NCBI GenBank assembly: GCA_904063045.1 | Contig: CAJFCJ010000013.1 | Coordinates: forward strand, 974,156-1,038,155 | Direction: 5' to 3' | Length of the DNA: 64,000 nt | Source: Dimorphilus gyrociliatus | Taxonomy: Eukaryota; Annelida; Polychaeta; Dinophilidae | Part shown: piece after piece, positions 12,391 through 24,034 of the stretch | Layout of the letters: each line of letters opens with the position of its first letter | Numbering within the stretch: position 1 is the stretch's first letter | The notes under the pieces: generated by a model | The model's database searches: none | What the model saw: only the letters and a program-made list of their open reading frames with translations | Told to the model about the DNA's origin: nothing | Made by a program: the position numbers and the translations under genes

Positions 12391-15300
12391 CTATAAGGCA
12401 AAAGAATAGGATAAGATAAGATTAGAATTACTTTATGGATATAATGTATATAGTATTTGAAATCCTACGTCATCTGCGCAGAGCATTCCGACGTCGCTAT
12501 CTTTTTTCCAGTTGTCACTTTTCTCCATGAGAACAATTTGAGTTTTTACTTTTAATTGTTTTTTTGAATATAGAAAAAGTTCTTTGCAAATTCGGCTTTT
12601 GAGAAAATGATCCGACATCAAAAATAGAATATCTTTAGCTTCTTTCAATGTTAAAATTGTATTCTGAATATTCGACTCGCAGCTTTCGTCCACCATTTTG
12701 CTGTATCAGTAAAATACGAAAAAGTATTAATTGCAAATGTTATCCGACTGCAAAACTAACATTGAGACTCCGGAATTCTTGATTTCATTTGATATAATTT
12801 TGAATGTATTTTCAAACGTCTGATTGTTTAAATCTTTCGATGAGAATAAGAATACAACGTATGTATCGAACTGTGAACGTAGCTTTCTTAGATTTCTTAC
12901 ATCATTTTCCAAATGGAAATCGAAATCGCTTGTCGTTTCTGGAGGAAGCATTCCTGTTCGTCGAAAGGAAACACAATTGCGCATTGGAGAATAATCTTAA
13001 TCAAGCAATTCCTTTATTTATTTATACCTTTGAGTTCAGTAATAGAAAGTGTATGGAAATTATCGGTACATTGGAGGAAAGGAATTTTCAAATCTATAGC
13101 CCTTTTTATTCTTGTGTAGGGTATAAGGCAAGGGTCTGTTGAACCCTGATGAATACATTCTTTACAGGAGATATAGCAGTCGTATTTCACTCCGACGAAT
13201 GTTTCTTGGATAAGATTTTTGAATATATCATAAACAAGGAAAAGAATATTTTCCGGTTGAGGTCCTCGTGCATCAATAATCACAGTATTTTTACTACCGA
13301 CAGTATGAATAAACTGATTTAGGCTAAAATCTATTTATACTTACTCTGTTTGCTTTAAAACTCCTCTATGGCGATTTTTCACAAGAAACGAACCATTTTT
13401 CCACATGTTTGCATCATCGCTGAACTGATATAGACGAACCTGAGCTCTATTGCACAATCCTGTTGGTAGATAGTCAAAGCGAAATACCATCTTTGCACGC
13501 GTCTCGTTCTCACCAATTTTCTCATGAAAGAACGTTTTTATCTCCTAAAGATTATGTAAAATGTAATATAGATGAAGCGTTGAAAACAATATGAGAAGTT
13601 AATGAAAGATTTTATATCCTACCTTAGGTTCTTCAATCTTTAATAAACATGGGATTATACTTGCAGGTTCATTTTTAATTGGAAATGTCAAATCAAATTC
13701 CTCAGTTAGTCTTAATAACCAAATATGTAATTCTTCCGGATATATGCTAGGTGACCAAATTTTATTAAGATCTTTATGCATCAATTTACCTTCCTAAGAA
13801 ATAAAAACACGTAAAAAAAATATTGTTATTGAGTCAATTTGACAAACTATTATTGAAGTTTCGTGAACTGATATAAGACAAGCCATCACGTCAATAATCC
13901 ACTGAGAATTAATAATAATCTTAGATTTGAGGAATTCATTTTGAAAATGTTGAATTGATCCTAATTCGTGTAAGAATTCGGTTGCTTGAAAGATCTATAT
14001 AAAGAAATATAATGATATTTAATTTTTCTATCATCTTTATCTACCTCGGAAATGTCATTTATTCCGCATTCATTTGCATATTGACACACAGTTTCCCATG
14101 ATAGAAGATTTTTAAATGACTTTTCACTATTGTAACAAAGAATAGTTAAATTATCATAGAAAGATACGGAAGAGAATATCTTACCTGAGCATCTTTTGTT
14201 CGAAATTTAGATAAGCTAACGGAATCTTTTCATCCATGTACTTTTCTTTCAATGTTTCAGTTATCAAATCATCAACTAATTTGTCAATACCCTTTTTTTT
14301 TAAAAAGAAAACTTAGATAGGAAATTAGCTATATTTAATAGATTTCTCTTTAAAATTATACCTGTCCAGTGAATGAGGAAACTAAATGAAAGCTCGATAT
14401 TTGAGGAAATAATCTCTGTAACTCTTTCATTGGAAGATCAGTTTTCTCTACCTGTTTATTAGAGTAGTTTAAATAATGTCTCTTTGTGATTCTATCCAAT
14501 TACCTTGTCAATTTGTGTGCCAACAATAAAAATGGGAGCATTCGGTGCGTGACAAGCTATTGAACTCAACCAGAATTTCAATCCTGAATGTTCGTAACCA
14601 CTTCTCATGTTCCACAATAGAAAATATATTGCCCTATTCGTTAGGAAAAATTGATGAGTATTATAATATACTTCTTGCCCTGCGAAATCCCATATTGAAT
14701 ATTCTATCGAGTTAATTTTCCATGTTTTAATATCAATTCCATCTGTAACATCTGGTAATGTTTCTTCCGATTCTGTATCTTCTTCCGATTGTGTCATTTT
14801 GCGAATTAAACTAGTTTTACCGGCTCCTCCAAGTCCAACAAGCATCAGTTTTGTCCTTCTACACTCAACTGATCCTTCATGCAGTCTTCTCATATAGCTC
14901 ATTATCGCAGGGAGTCCCTTATTTACAATTTCTCTCGGTGGAGTTTTCAGAGATGGACAGCCGTCTAAATTCAAAGTGTGTATTGGTAATTTACATATTG
15001 CATGGTCGATTTCCTCAAGGAGAAGATTGTAAGACAGATTTAAAGATTTTAAATGTCTCAAGTATTTTACATTATAATCCAAAGTTTTAAAAGCTTGATT
15101 TGATAAGTTTAAAGTTTCCAATTTACTCAATGAAAATGAATTATCAAGTTGTTTCAAAGGGGCAGAAGTCATATGGGGAAGCCTTTCGTACATCTTTGCA
15201 GAGAAATATGCCTTCTCATCGGGAAGTTTCGTTTGTGTTTTGTTATCCTTTACGCTTTCCTTAAATATTGTTTTCAAACATTCCTCGTCAAGGCCAATAG

Positions 15301-18300
15301 AGGAGTAGAGCTTTGTCTTTCCCTTAGCTATGCATTCTCTATCTAATAGGTTCTGATAGTCCATTGTTTGAATAGAGATTGAGCTCAAGTGTAAAATCTT
15401 CAAGTTGTACAATTGAAAAATTACTTTTGGAAAATCTTTGAGAATGTTATCATTAAATATCATTGAGATAAGCTGAGTTAAAAGTGAAAGTTCTTTCGGT
15501 AACGTTGGTATCGGATTACCACTAATATCGAGTTCACGTAGAAACTTTAATGTAGTAATCTCTATTGGAAATTCTTCAAGTGAATTTTCAATTAATGTTA
15601 ATGATAACAAATATTTGGACGATTTTGAAATAATATCTTGTAGTTTATCATCGAATTTTGAGAATGAATAGAGCCATAAACTATTATCGGATGTTTCTTG
15701 AACATTAAACGATTCAAGTGATTTATCTTTGGAATGCAAATCACACAATTCCGTTTGAATATGCAGTTGTTCTTCCAATTCAGATTCGCATTTTTCAAGA
15801 AGCTATAATAAAAAATAATTAGGCTATTTTTATTAAATAATCTTTAAATGTATATTCTATTGTTACTTGTTTAAAAGTAGTGCCTGTTAAGTTTCCAATA
15901 TATCCAGTTTCAATGGCCAATAAGCAGAAATAGTCTATGAGTTGAACAAACCAAGGTAACGAATAGAATGGGTGAAAGCTTTCTGAAAACTTGAATGACA
16001 GATTTTTTCTTTAAAAAATAAAAGTATGAAAAAAAATTACGTTATTTACTTACCATAGTTTTCTGGTTTAAGATCTTTGAAATCTGAATCATTATGATTA
16101 TCTTAAGTGGTTTATTAACGGGAAATAGCTCTTTTGACGAACTGCGTATTATATGCATCTGGGGAGTTTTAGAGAAGCGAGTACCGATATCGCAAACTGG
16201 ATAAATAGTTGCGTATTTAAAATTTATGATATCCTTAAGCAGTAGAGGTCTTTCCCTTAACTCATTTGGAATTAATAATCTTCCTTCCAATTGGCTACTT
16301 ATCTTATTACTCATATTATCAAGATAATCAATCTCAAACAACTCCTGATGATAATCGAAGTTATCTGAAGGAAAATGAATATGATGAATAATATTTAACA
16401 AACACGTTACAAATATAATATAAATCAATTACAAAATTCTTGAAAGATTCCTTTCGTCCTTTCATTTAGTACAGTAGGCCTAAACAATGAAAAATCTTTA
16501 GCGTTTAGTAGGCGTTCAACTAGAGATTGAGAAACAATTGGCTTATTTAAATATTTTGAATGTTCATTCACTGTTGGATCATTTGTGAAATTTAATAAAA
16601 TCGATTGAAATTCATCAACACTTTTCCATGTTGGAGATGAATGATTGTTCTCCGTTATCAGGATTTCATTGTCAGTAACATCGGCTATAAAGTACATGTT
16701 ACTATTCGATTTGAATAATTCCCCAGGATAAATGAAATCATTGTTTGAAATATCCAAAATATGTTTCTATAAGTTAAAAATAGATTTACAAAAAAGAAGA
16801 TGATAATATATATATATAATCAAAATACTAAACTGGATAATATGTCAAGTCAATATCAACTAATGTATTATTATACGACATTTTGCATCTTTTATTCCAG
16901 ATATTTATCTTATCTATTAATATATCGTCCAAATACAATCTTAAAAGACAGACGTTATTCTATAATGATAAAGAAACATTAGAATTGTGTATATATAATC
17001 AACTATTAAATTATTAAAAAACTTACATCGGACGTCTCTTCAAATTCTATTCTAAAGGAAGAGTAGTTTAATAGAAAGAATTTCTTCTCTCTTCTATTAC
17101 CATAATCATCGATATAACTATAAGAATTCTGATTCATATAGAAAACTCGTTCAATTTCTTCACTGAAAATTTATATATAAAAAGATTGTTTTTTATTGAA
17201 AGAACAATGAAAACGTATAGTTTCTCACTTCTCGTATCTGAAAAGGAAGAAAGTATGTAAAATAAGTAAAATATAAAAGGTTCATTAGAAAATATTAAAC
17301 CTACTCGATTAGAAAGAAAGGATCCGACGAATTACGAATGCATATACAATTAGAAATTGTAACGGAATGACAAAATATTGGAGAATCCATAACTGGTAAT
17401 TGAGTTAAATTATTTAATATTTTAACTGTAAGATCTTGTAAGAAGGTTGGATTCATTTCTTTATTTAATCGCCTTAATAGCGAATTTCTATTTATAATTC
17501 CCAATTTAGTTGAATTTTCAACAGGATGCTTTACGAACATTATATTGAAGCTATCAACTAATTTCATATTTAAATGGATTAAACTGTTGAGCTATTATAA
17601 TATGATAAAAACTTACAAAATTCTTTGTTTTTAACTTTGTTATCGGCTTCATTGTTCCATGATGCATCAATTGATCTCTAAGAATTTTAATCTTTTAAAT
17701 ATTGGTCCCAAAATTACTTTAAATATACGTTTACCTTATAAAAAGTTGAGCATTTATAAAGTGAATATTCAACTATTGTTGAAATCTCTTTGCAAATTGG
17801 ACCAAGTAGGGAAGCAGCTTCGTCTACTTTCAAAGTCCTACAGCAGATTGAAATATTTAATTCATCAATTTTAACGTCAACTTCTACAGGACCAAAATGA
17901 AAAATGATTCTCTTCTGACAAAGCTCAATAAAGTGAACACAAATGTATTCCATTTGATAAATTGTTTGTAGGTAACGAATAATCGTTGAATTTAAGAAAC
18001 CGTTTATTTTTGTTTCTACTTGATACTCTATTACAACTTCAGATAATCCTTGGAGATGCTTTATACATTTTAAGTAAGACAATGTTAAGAAATATATAAA
18101 TTTTACGTAGCGTAACGCGTTACCTCATCGTCATAGTTGTCCTTTAAAGAAGTCTTAGGTAAGTTAAGTACAAACGTACTTGCATCGTTAGGCAATCTCA
18201 ACACAAGTCCAATATCTCTCATTATATCAAATACTTCTGATACCTAATTGGAAACAAGCCTTTCTTATCGTTCTATAGTCTCTTGTTTTCTTATAATAAA

Positions 18301-19586
18301 AACCTCATTTACGAGTGGATTTTTTATTGATAAAAAATTTAACGGAGTATTCTCACAGATTAACGTCTCTTTTCTTAAAAAATACAACCAACTGAGAGTA
18401 TTATCGCCACACAATACTAAAGAGGAACATAACTTTTCGATAAACTTTGAAACCCATATTGGATCCACTATAAAAACATCTCCAGTTTGAAATGATTGAA
18501 CAACAATAATAATTCCCTATGGAAAAAAAAAACTATCGAATTAAATCCTGTTACCGAAAGACTTAATATAAATAAACTAAACTATTTCATGAAGAAATTT
18601 CACAGTTTTGAAATAAGGAAATCTATGAAGTTGTAACTGCTTCTTTTCAAATTCTATTACTGGATTTAATTCAGTCAACTGTTGCAAAATTATCAACATA
18701 TCCTTTTAAATTTTTATGAAAAACAATTAATACCAACGTATTTGAAAGACATATCTTCTTCTAAAGGATCAAGCAAATCTTTAGCGGCAGTTTTCGATGA
18801 GATATTCTTGTTGTCCACTATTAAATAATAATTGGATATAGGATAATTATGGAGAGAGATCTATTCAAACCTTTCAGTATTGTCACAAGATCTGTAATGT
18901 CATTAAGTGATATGAAACCCTCGTGCTTTGAAAACGCTTTCTTTAAGTTTAGGCTAAACTCTTCAACTATTGAACTACTATACTGAAGAACGAAAAGATT
19001 TTACTAAACCATTTCTTTTAAATAAATTTCTATTACTCACATTTAGAGAGGCATCCATCTCTTTTGCTTTATCAAAGCTCTTTTCAATTTCCTTCCAAAG
19101 CTAAAAAAAACAAAACAGAAAATCATCTCATCGTCGTCGATTTTATTAAATCTTTTCATGTTATTCTTAACCTCTTTATTCCCTATCTTCTTTGAGTCTA
19201 TAAATTTCCAATTCTTTTCCCCATTCTCCGCCATTTTTCTTAATAATTCCCACAGTCCAATTAGGTTGTGTAGATTATTCTGATCATTGAATTCCATGTT
19301 GGATAATTCGTCGGCGCTATTAAAGAATCAAAGAATCATTAGATGAAGGTTGCAGATAAAGGTTTGTAGTTGTTTTCGTTTACCTCGTCAATTTCTCTAT
19401 CAATTTTCCTAGGCTTTCTACCTTTGAATTGATGAGAGAATGAATTTTCTCATCCAACAATTTCTCATCGATTTTTGACTGTTGAAATCCTAAAAATAGC
19501 ACATAAGGCTTCCAATTTGGTTTCAAATTCTGAAATATTTCAAAAATTATCCTCCAAACGTTTTCTCGCTTCTCATCTCTACTCAT
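10978..19586 (-). CDS. ROCO-TIR-TIR protein, copy A (death-fold/COR-like/LRR/Roc/COR/TIR/TIR)
   Basis: Exons on the minus strand: 19586-19384, 19316-19172, 19100-19041, 18982-18871, 18817-18738, 18702-18583, 18516-18304, 18243-18124, 18058-17735, 17677-17617, 17557-17305, 17237-17229 (9-nt micro-exon, optional), 17162-17027, 16766-16433, 16364-16054, 15989-15867, 15802-14504, 14451-14362, 14291-14185, 14126-14045, 13994-13848, 13793-13623, 13544-13345, 13293-13028, 12995-12749, 12700-12469, 12390-10978. All junction phases agree; the sum is 6,858 nt, 2,285 aa. ATG 19586 directly follows an in-frame TAA. Domain order: death-fold (DED-like); COR-like; a roughly 500-aa region I do not recognise; LRR; Roc GTPase (GGAGKTS P-loop, DFAGQE switch, TQID); canonical COR; TIR1; TIR2. 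ROCO proteins are LRR-Roc-COR GTPases, and TIR domains signal by assembly or NAD+ cleavage. A cytosolic immune or cell-death role is inferred. It could be two genes, but continuous phase argues for one. Confidence 0.8.
12469..12995 (-). CDS. TIR1 (degenerate TIR) of ROCO copy A
   Basis: Two exons joined in phase 2. They encode FDTYVVFLFSSKDLNNQTFE then SDHFLKSRICKELFLYSKKQ and KTQIVLMEKSDNW, the beta-A, alpha-D and beta-E parts of a TIR fold. The C-x-x-E motif that carries the catalytic glutamate in enzymatic TIRs reads C-K-E-L, so the Glu is one position off and TIR1 is probably not an NADase. The intron before it is 32 nt. Confidence 0.6.
13028..14451 (-). CDS. COR domain exons of ROCO copy A
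   Basis: Exons 14451-14362 through 13293-13028 encode a canonical COR dimerisation domain: ATEFLHELGSIQHFQNEF, IINSQWIVDVMACLISV, EGKLMHKDLNKIW, LRLTEEFDLTFPIKNEP, and YLPTGLCNRAQVRLYQFSDD with MWKNGSFLVKNRHRGVL. These match the LHxxG, ldPqWl, EFdLcfpl and LP-GL-R signatures of ROCO proteins. Introns here are 46-100 nt, so exon calls rest on phase agreement. Confidence 0.75.
14504..15802 (-). CDS. LRR-Roc exon of ROCO copy A
   Basis: This 433-codon exon carries leucine-rich repeats of the LxxLxLxxNxLxxxP type (for example LKFLRELDISGNPIPTLPKE and LETLNLSNQAFKTLDY). The Roc GTPase domain follows: P-loop GLGGAGKTSLIRKM near 14,830, acidic switch region TQSEEDTESEE, G3 WDFAGQEVYYNTHQFF, and G4-like GTQID at the exon end. 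The exon is phase 0 at both ends. The key P-loop Lys-Thr and G3 Asp-x-x-Gly are present, so GTP binding is plausible. Confidence 0.85.
17735..18702 (-). CDS. Orphan COR-like domain of ROCO copy A
   Basis: Exons 18702-18583, 18516-18304, 18243-18124 and 18058-17735 encode, in order, FPYFKTVKFLHEIG, DVFIVDPIWVSKFIEKL, VSEVFDIMRDIGLVLRLPND and a C-terminal part containing RIIFHFGPVEVDVKIDE. This tracks the canonical COR pattern (LHdiG; (V/I)DPqWL; winged-helix 'L-x-x-M-x-x-(F/I)-G-L'; final alpha/beta segment), yet no Roc GTPase precedes it. It may be a relic of a second Roc-COR module or a dimerisation domain. Confidence 0.55.
19039..19586 (-). CDS. Death-fold (DED-like) N-terminus of ROCO copy A, exons 1-3
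   Basis: These exons encode MSRDEKRENVWRIIFEIFQN ... LFLGFQQSKIDEK, then NNLHNLIGLWELLRKMAENG. Six-helix-like spacing, an 'LGFQQSKID' turn and an 'L-x-x-LWELLRKMAENG' helix resemble death or death-effector domains, which are adaptor-recruiting interaction modules. The match is by pattern only. The segment lies inside a 942-bp block identical in copy B. Confidence 0.45.
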
Positions 19587-19980
19587 TTATCTTTGCTCTA
19601 AACAAAATGAAATATCTCACTTTTTGCAGAATTGATATGATAACGTCGAAAAAGAAGTTTGATGTTACGTCTCCATCTCCATTCACGTTGAATGGAACGA
19701 TAATGGAGGATCTTTGAGCGGAGATAAGCGAAGAGTATTCCTGTGGAATAGTGAAATAAATAGAGGAAAATTGAAACTACTAGAGAGGAGGATGAAGAGG
19801 ATCAATTACTTCAAATAAATCATAAAAGATCCAATCGCCATGAGTAAAAACTTGAAATGGATTTGTAGTTGTTTCCATTTTAGAAGAAAGTAGCAAAGAT
19901 TGAAAATTTAGTCGCTTCTTCTCATTTTCTTTTTCATACATTGGCTTCATATGAAAAATTATCGCTTTTTTAGTTTTAAC
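19039..19980. repeat. 942-bp block identical to 42706-43647
   Basis: No difference was seen by eye across ROCO exons 1-3, the 193-bp spacer and the last exon of gene X (constant offset 23,667). Sequence diverges abruptly at both edges. It is best read as a recent gene-conversion tract. Confidence 0.85.
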
Positions 19981-21054
19981 TATTGTATTCCTGTACTTTG
20001 GTAAATCATCTGTAGTTTTAAGACATAAAATTATATTGATTGTGGTGGAATTTCGTTAAAAAGTTCTATTTTACCTGAATTCGCACTCTTTTGAAAATTT
20101 AGAGGATCCAAAAAAGGATTCAAAGATCTAAAAAATGCGGTATATTTGGGCCATTCACCGTCAGGAATCGATATAACCTCCTTTGCCTTTTTAATAGTTA
20201 AGATAAACAGAATAATAAGAAAGGCTAATTGATTAAACCTTAATTTGGGTAGAGGGCGAAATTTTTAAAATGAAATCTAATATTGATGATGATAAGCCTT
20301 TATTTTCTGAGATATGTTGCTGAAAAATGAATGAAATGATAGAGGAAATCTGATTTACTAGTAATTTTTGTAATCTTACAAATACTGTACTATTTGTACT
20401 AATTTTTCCAATCCAATAAATACTCCAATCATCAATGGCTGAACACTTTTGTATTTTCGCTTCATTGACATTAAACTTTTTCTTATTGAATAGAAAAAAC
20501 TATTGAAACGATAAGAGAGATGGTTTGCCTACTTACAAAGTATTTTTCGTCCGTAGCATGATGGCATTTAATATAGAATAATGCGAAAAATAGATTATTT
20601 AAATATTGAATATTATCAAAATCTATAAGACAGTTGACAACTTTATTTGAATATTCTCCCAAAGGATTCTGTTATTGACATTATAAAACAATTTGAATAA
20701 AGTTTAAAGATATAAGATAAAAAATATTTACCAATTTCGATTTAGAAAATATACAATGTAAAGGTATTCGATTTCTTGGGAAAAAGTTATAATTATGAAT
20801 GAATGAGTTATTTAGAACAATTGATACTGTTTCATTAAATCTAAATGCTGAAAAGAAATTTTATGTGAAAACAGATGGAAATTTTGAAATTAGATTATAC
20901 CTCTTTTACTCTTTTTTCCATATCCTGTATTAATTATTATGAAACTTGTTAAGTGTTAATATTAACTAATTTAAGAAGACGAACCTGAAAATTTACTAGC
21001 TTCTTTCTGAGGGGATGATGATAATATGCTTACACTTTTTGCACCTTTACTCAT
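19780..21054 (-). CDS. Gene X copy A, uncharacterised partner gene upstream of ROCO-A
   Basis: Exons include 21054-20985 (ATG), 20924-20901 (24 nt), 20847-20732, about 20670-20537, then four more ending with TAG at 19780. The product is about 290 aa and begins MSKGAKSVSILSSSP. Later parts read FFPRNRIPLHCIFSKSKL, CSAIDDWSIYWIGKIS, PDGEWPKYTAFFRSLNPFLD and, in the last exon, KAIIFHMKPMYEKENEKKRL with FQVFTHGDWIFYDLFEVIDP. I do not recognise the family. It ends 193 bp before ROCO-A on the same strand, and the same pairing occurs at copy B, so the two may be co-expressed or functionally linked. The last exon is identical between copies; the rest is strongly diverged. Confidence 0.6.
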
Positions 21055-22094
21055 ATCTCTTGACAAATATTGTTATCCTTTCAAGTAGAAACAGACTGAA
21101 CTGAGCTTTAGTGTTCAATTAAAAAATAAATTTATATTATTGATATTGTATTTAATAATAATACTAGAAAAAATGTAGTACTTCTATTGAGCGATAACTA
21201 AGGGGTCTAACAACTTTACCAGGGAGACATGATCAATATCTTTCGCAATAAAATTGGTTGTGTTCTATATTATAAGCAATTTACGAATATTCTTTCATCT
21301 TGTTTATATATGGCACATAGCTTCTCCTTTAAAAATATCTTGATATTTAGTACTGTCCATATACTCATCGTACACTGTTATTGCCCTGTCTCCATTCCTT
21401 TTTATGCAGGTCCAGATGGATATATGGCATATTTTTACAGAAACTCTTCCGTTTTGTTGCATCGCTTGATTCAAAGCCTGGTTTGCTAGTTGCTATTTGT
21501 CCTTTTAGCCCATTCCTCCTTAAAAAAAGTTTTGCACGTGGATATGAAGATCCTGTCTCTGAATCCCGATTCTTGAAGTACATTTCGTGCCTTCAGAAAA
21601 GAATGCTTTCTTGAAATATTTCACAGGATCCTCTCTTCTTTTACAGATTAAATTCTGGGAGTTGAAAGCTCTGATAAACTGACAGTGCTGTATTTGTGTT
21701 TTTTTACCTCTTGAAAATTGAAATAATTCCTCGCATGTATTCATCGTTATAGATGGGCTGTCGGCGAACAACTTGTCGGCTAGCGTATTGACGGCACGCA
21801 CATCATTGAGAGAATAAAGTAGCTCTGGGTCGAAGTCATTTATGTTAGGCAATTGAGTAGCTAGGTCAAAGTAGTGGACATTGTGAATAGTTTCCAGGTT
21901 TATCATACAGTCCCAATAAAAAGTCTCTGACAGTGTTGTTCTCAAAGGGAAAAATGCAAATTATTAAACCAACAGGATATGTTTCATTATCATTTTTCGT
22001 TTAGAATAAAGGATAAGACATTTATAAACCGAATTTATAGATAGATTAATAAAATGATTTGCTTAAACTTTCTATATAATCTGTGAAAATAGAA

Positions 22095-22860
22095 AAAAAT
22101 TCATCTTTTATTATTAATTTTCAAATCATCCAAATTTTTTGGGTATTTGTTCATATACCCTTTTCTTGATCACTATCCAAAGACTTTCGATAATATTCAG
22201 ATCTGTACTGTGGGCAGGTCAATCTTTAAGGTATTTAATTTTATTTTTTCTAAAGAAGGCTTCGAAATATTTGATGTATCCTGCTTCATCTTGCTGAAAG
22301 ACGTTTTGCCTGTTGTATATTGGCAATAAATGGTTTTTCAATGTCTCTGAATCTATTGATTAATTGCAAAATGCTATAGCGCTGGAACCATCATATTTTA
22401 TGACTACATATCATTATCTTACAGTTCTTTGCTTTGAAACTTTTTCTAGTATTTATAGGTTTTTATTTATCCTCCTTTCTACATCTGACTCCGACCTTTT
22501 GTCTTGGATACGATACCAGTCAAATGTCGTTTCATTCGAAAAAGCGTAGCTTTGAGGCTCATCCTCATTTTCCAACTTGGTATAGCCCTCTTTTATTTAA
22601 TTCAAGCATTTTCTACCCCATTTCAAGGCTTTTCTTCTCCATAACGAAATATTCTCGAACTTTTTCGTTTTATGATCGTTTAACACCACTCAGGAACAGT
22701 CAACAAGTCAGAAACTTTTTCTCCTCTATGTTAGTGAAAATTTGTAAATAAAAATTACTTTAAAGTAAGAAAAATTGCTGTAATGAGTTCTATCTATAAT
22801 TCGGTTGTATAAATACCTTATTCTTTTTTCTAAATGAAAAAAGATAATTAAGCAAGTCTG
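22095..22860 (-). mobile_element. Tc1/mariner transposase relic 1
   Basis: Minus-strand frames contain FSNETTFDWYRIQDKR (catalytic FSDET-like segment with Asp changed to Asn) and, at about 22,130-22,250, PAHSTDLNIIESLWIVIKK, matching the WPAHSPDLNPIENLW motif. Stops and frameshifts make it a pseudogene inserted in the retroelement remnant. Confidence 0.6.
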
Positions 22861-23572
22861 TTAGTTAAATAATTCACTTTTTCCACTGTAAGAACAAACC
22901 TGTCAGAGACATTCTATTCGAGCTGTATTTCAATTTACCAAATTTGTAGTTACATCGGCGGTAGTTTGAAATAAAGGAGTTCGATAACAACCGAGAGGGA
23001 GGTTAATGTAAGCAGATTTCTTATTTGCTGAATAATTTCCAGGGTCCATGATTGGGACTATATTGTCCGATGAGTAGATCAACTTGACCCCTAGGTAATG
23101 CTTGCTAAGTATAATGTGAATTAATATACTGTTTATAGCAAATTCATTGCTATCGGTGGTAGAGAGTCTACTACGTACGCATTAATGTCGTAGTTTTTAC
23201 CCAAGTGAGGAAGAATGACTTTTACTTTCTCAGTTTGAATGGTGGTAGAAGTACCTGATACTGGAACTTGAACCTTTGAAGCATAAATAGGTTTAATTTC
23301 ATTGTTGACATCAGACTGATTCATATTTACAGAAAAGGTTGATTTAGGTGTTGTTGAATCTTTATGATGTAAAGAAGTATCATATGGTTGATGACACTTT
23401 TTGCAATTAAATTCGGATAGGCAATAGTCGCTTGTATGTCCACAACACACCCAATTACAGCAACTGTTCAGCAGCTGAACTAATTGCTTTCTCCTTTCAA
23501 AGTTTATGTTTATATGTTATGGGCAAGAAAAGGTGCAGTTCTGTTGATGATTCGTTCTAAGGCTGTTCCTCC

Positions 23573-24034
23573 AGCTAATGAGGTATTGCTGTAGACATAT
23601 TTCGAATCCTAGATCTTGAAAGCTATTTTTATTAGCATAATCGTTGTTCATGTTGCGGAATTGACGAGTGTGTACTTCTTCCGAAATCCAACAGAAATAA
23701 CGGTTTTATAAAGATATTGCAAGTTAGTAGCATTGAACCTTTCAAATGGATCAATTCTTTTGTTTCTTTGAAAATCAGTTCGTGTGGTAAGTTCGTACGT
23801 TGTAGAGTCGGTTTTGGTTTGTTTATTAGTAATAAATGACGCTCTGTGCTCTTCTTTGTTTTGAAAATTTCCAAAAAAATGTTCAATGTTCGAAGATCCG
23901 CCATCTTGTTCTTTGACCGTTGAGACATGTTCCATCTATTACAATTATTTTTGTAACCTTTCTTCAAATTTATTTCTTTGCTCCTTCAATTTATCATCGA
24001 GAGTTGATGATTATGTCCTATTGACCATTTCAGT
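23573..24034. repeat. 462-bp direct repeat with 30396-30857
   Basis: Near-perfect identity (one visible difference, T/C near the start) at constant offset 6,823. It covers the gag-like start of the BEL/Pao-like remnants. Just beyond it, this copy has an 18-bp extra segment bounded by a 9-bp repeat, CATTTCAGT. Confidence 0.85.

Noticed and set aside
12391-12432. 41-nt intron between the TIR1 and TIR2 exons starting at the GTAATT near 12431
   Set aside because: An in-frame TAA would lie in the exon; the donor at 12468 (GAC|GTAGGA) gives phase 0 on both sides without a stop.
12701-12748. A GC-AG intron (T|GCAATT) between the TIR1 exons
   Set aside because: The GC donor gives phase 1 but the acceptor needs phase 2; the GT donor at 12748 (CA|GTCGGA) fits.
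12804-13142. Plus-strand frames across the TIR1 region (also 36347-36686 in copy B)
   Set aside because: Shadows of the minus-strand exons; they run across the exon-intron structure and are shared only because the DNA is duplicated.
15802-19586. Splitting ROCO copy A into a COR-like gene and a separate LRR-Roc-COR-TIR gene
   Set aside because: Phases agree through every junction and no stop, poly(A) signal or new start context was seen; kept as a lower-probability alternative.
21381-22751. Plus-strand reading frames in the retroelement region
   Set aside because: The minus-strand translations carry the recognisable transposon motifs; the plus-strand peptides are Phe/Ser-rich by-products.
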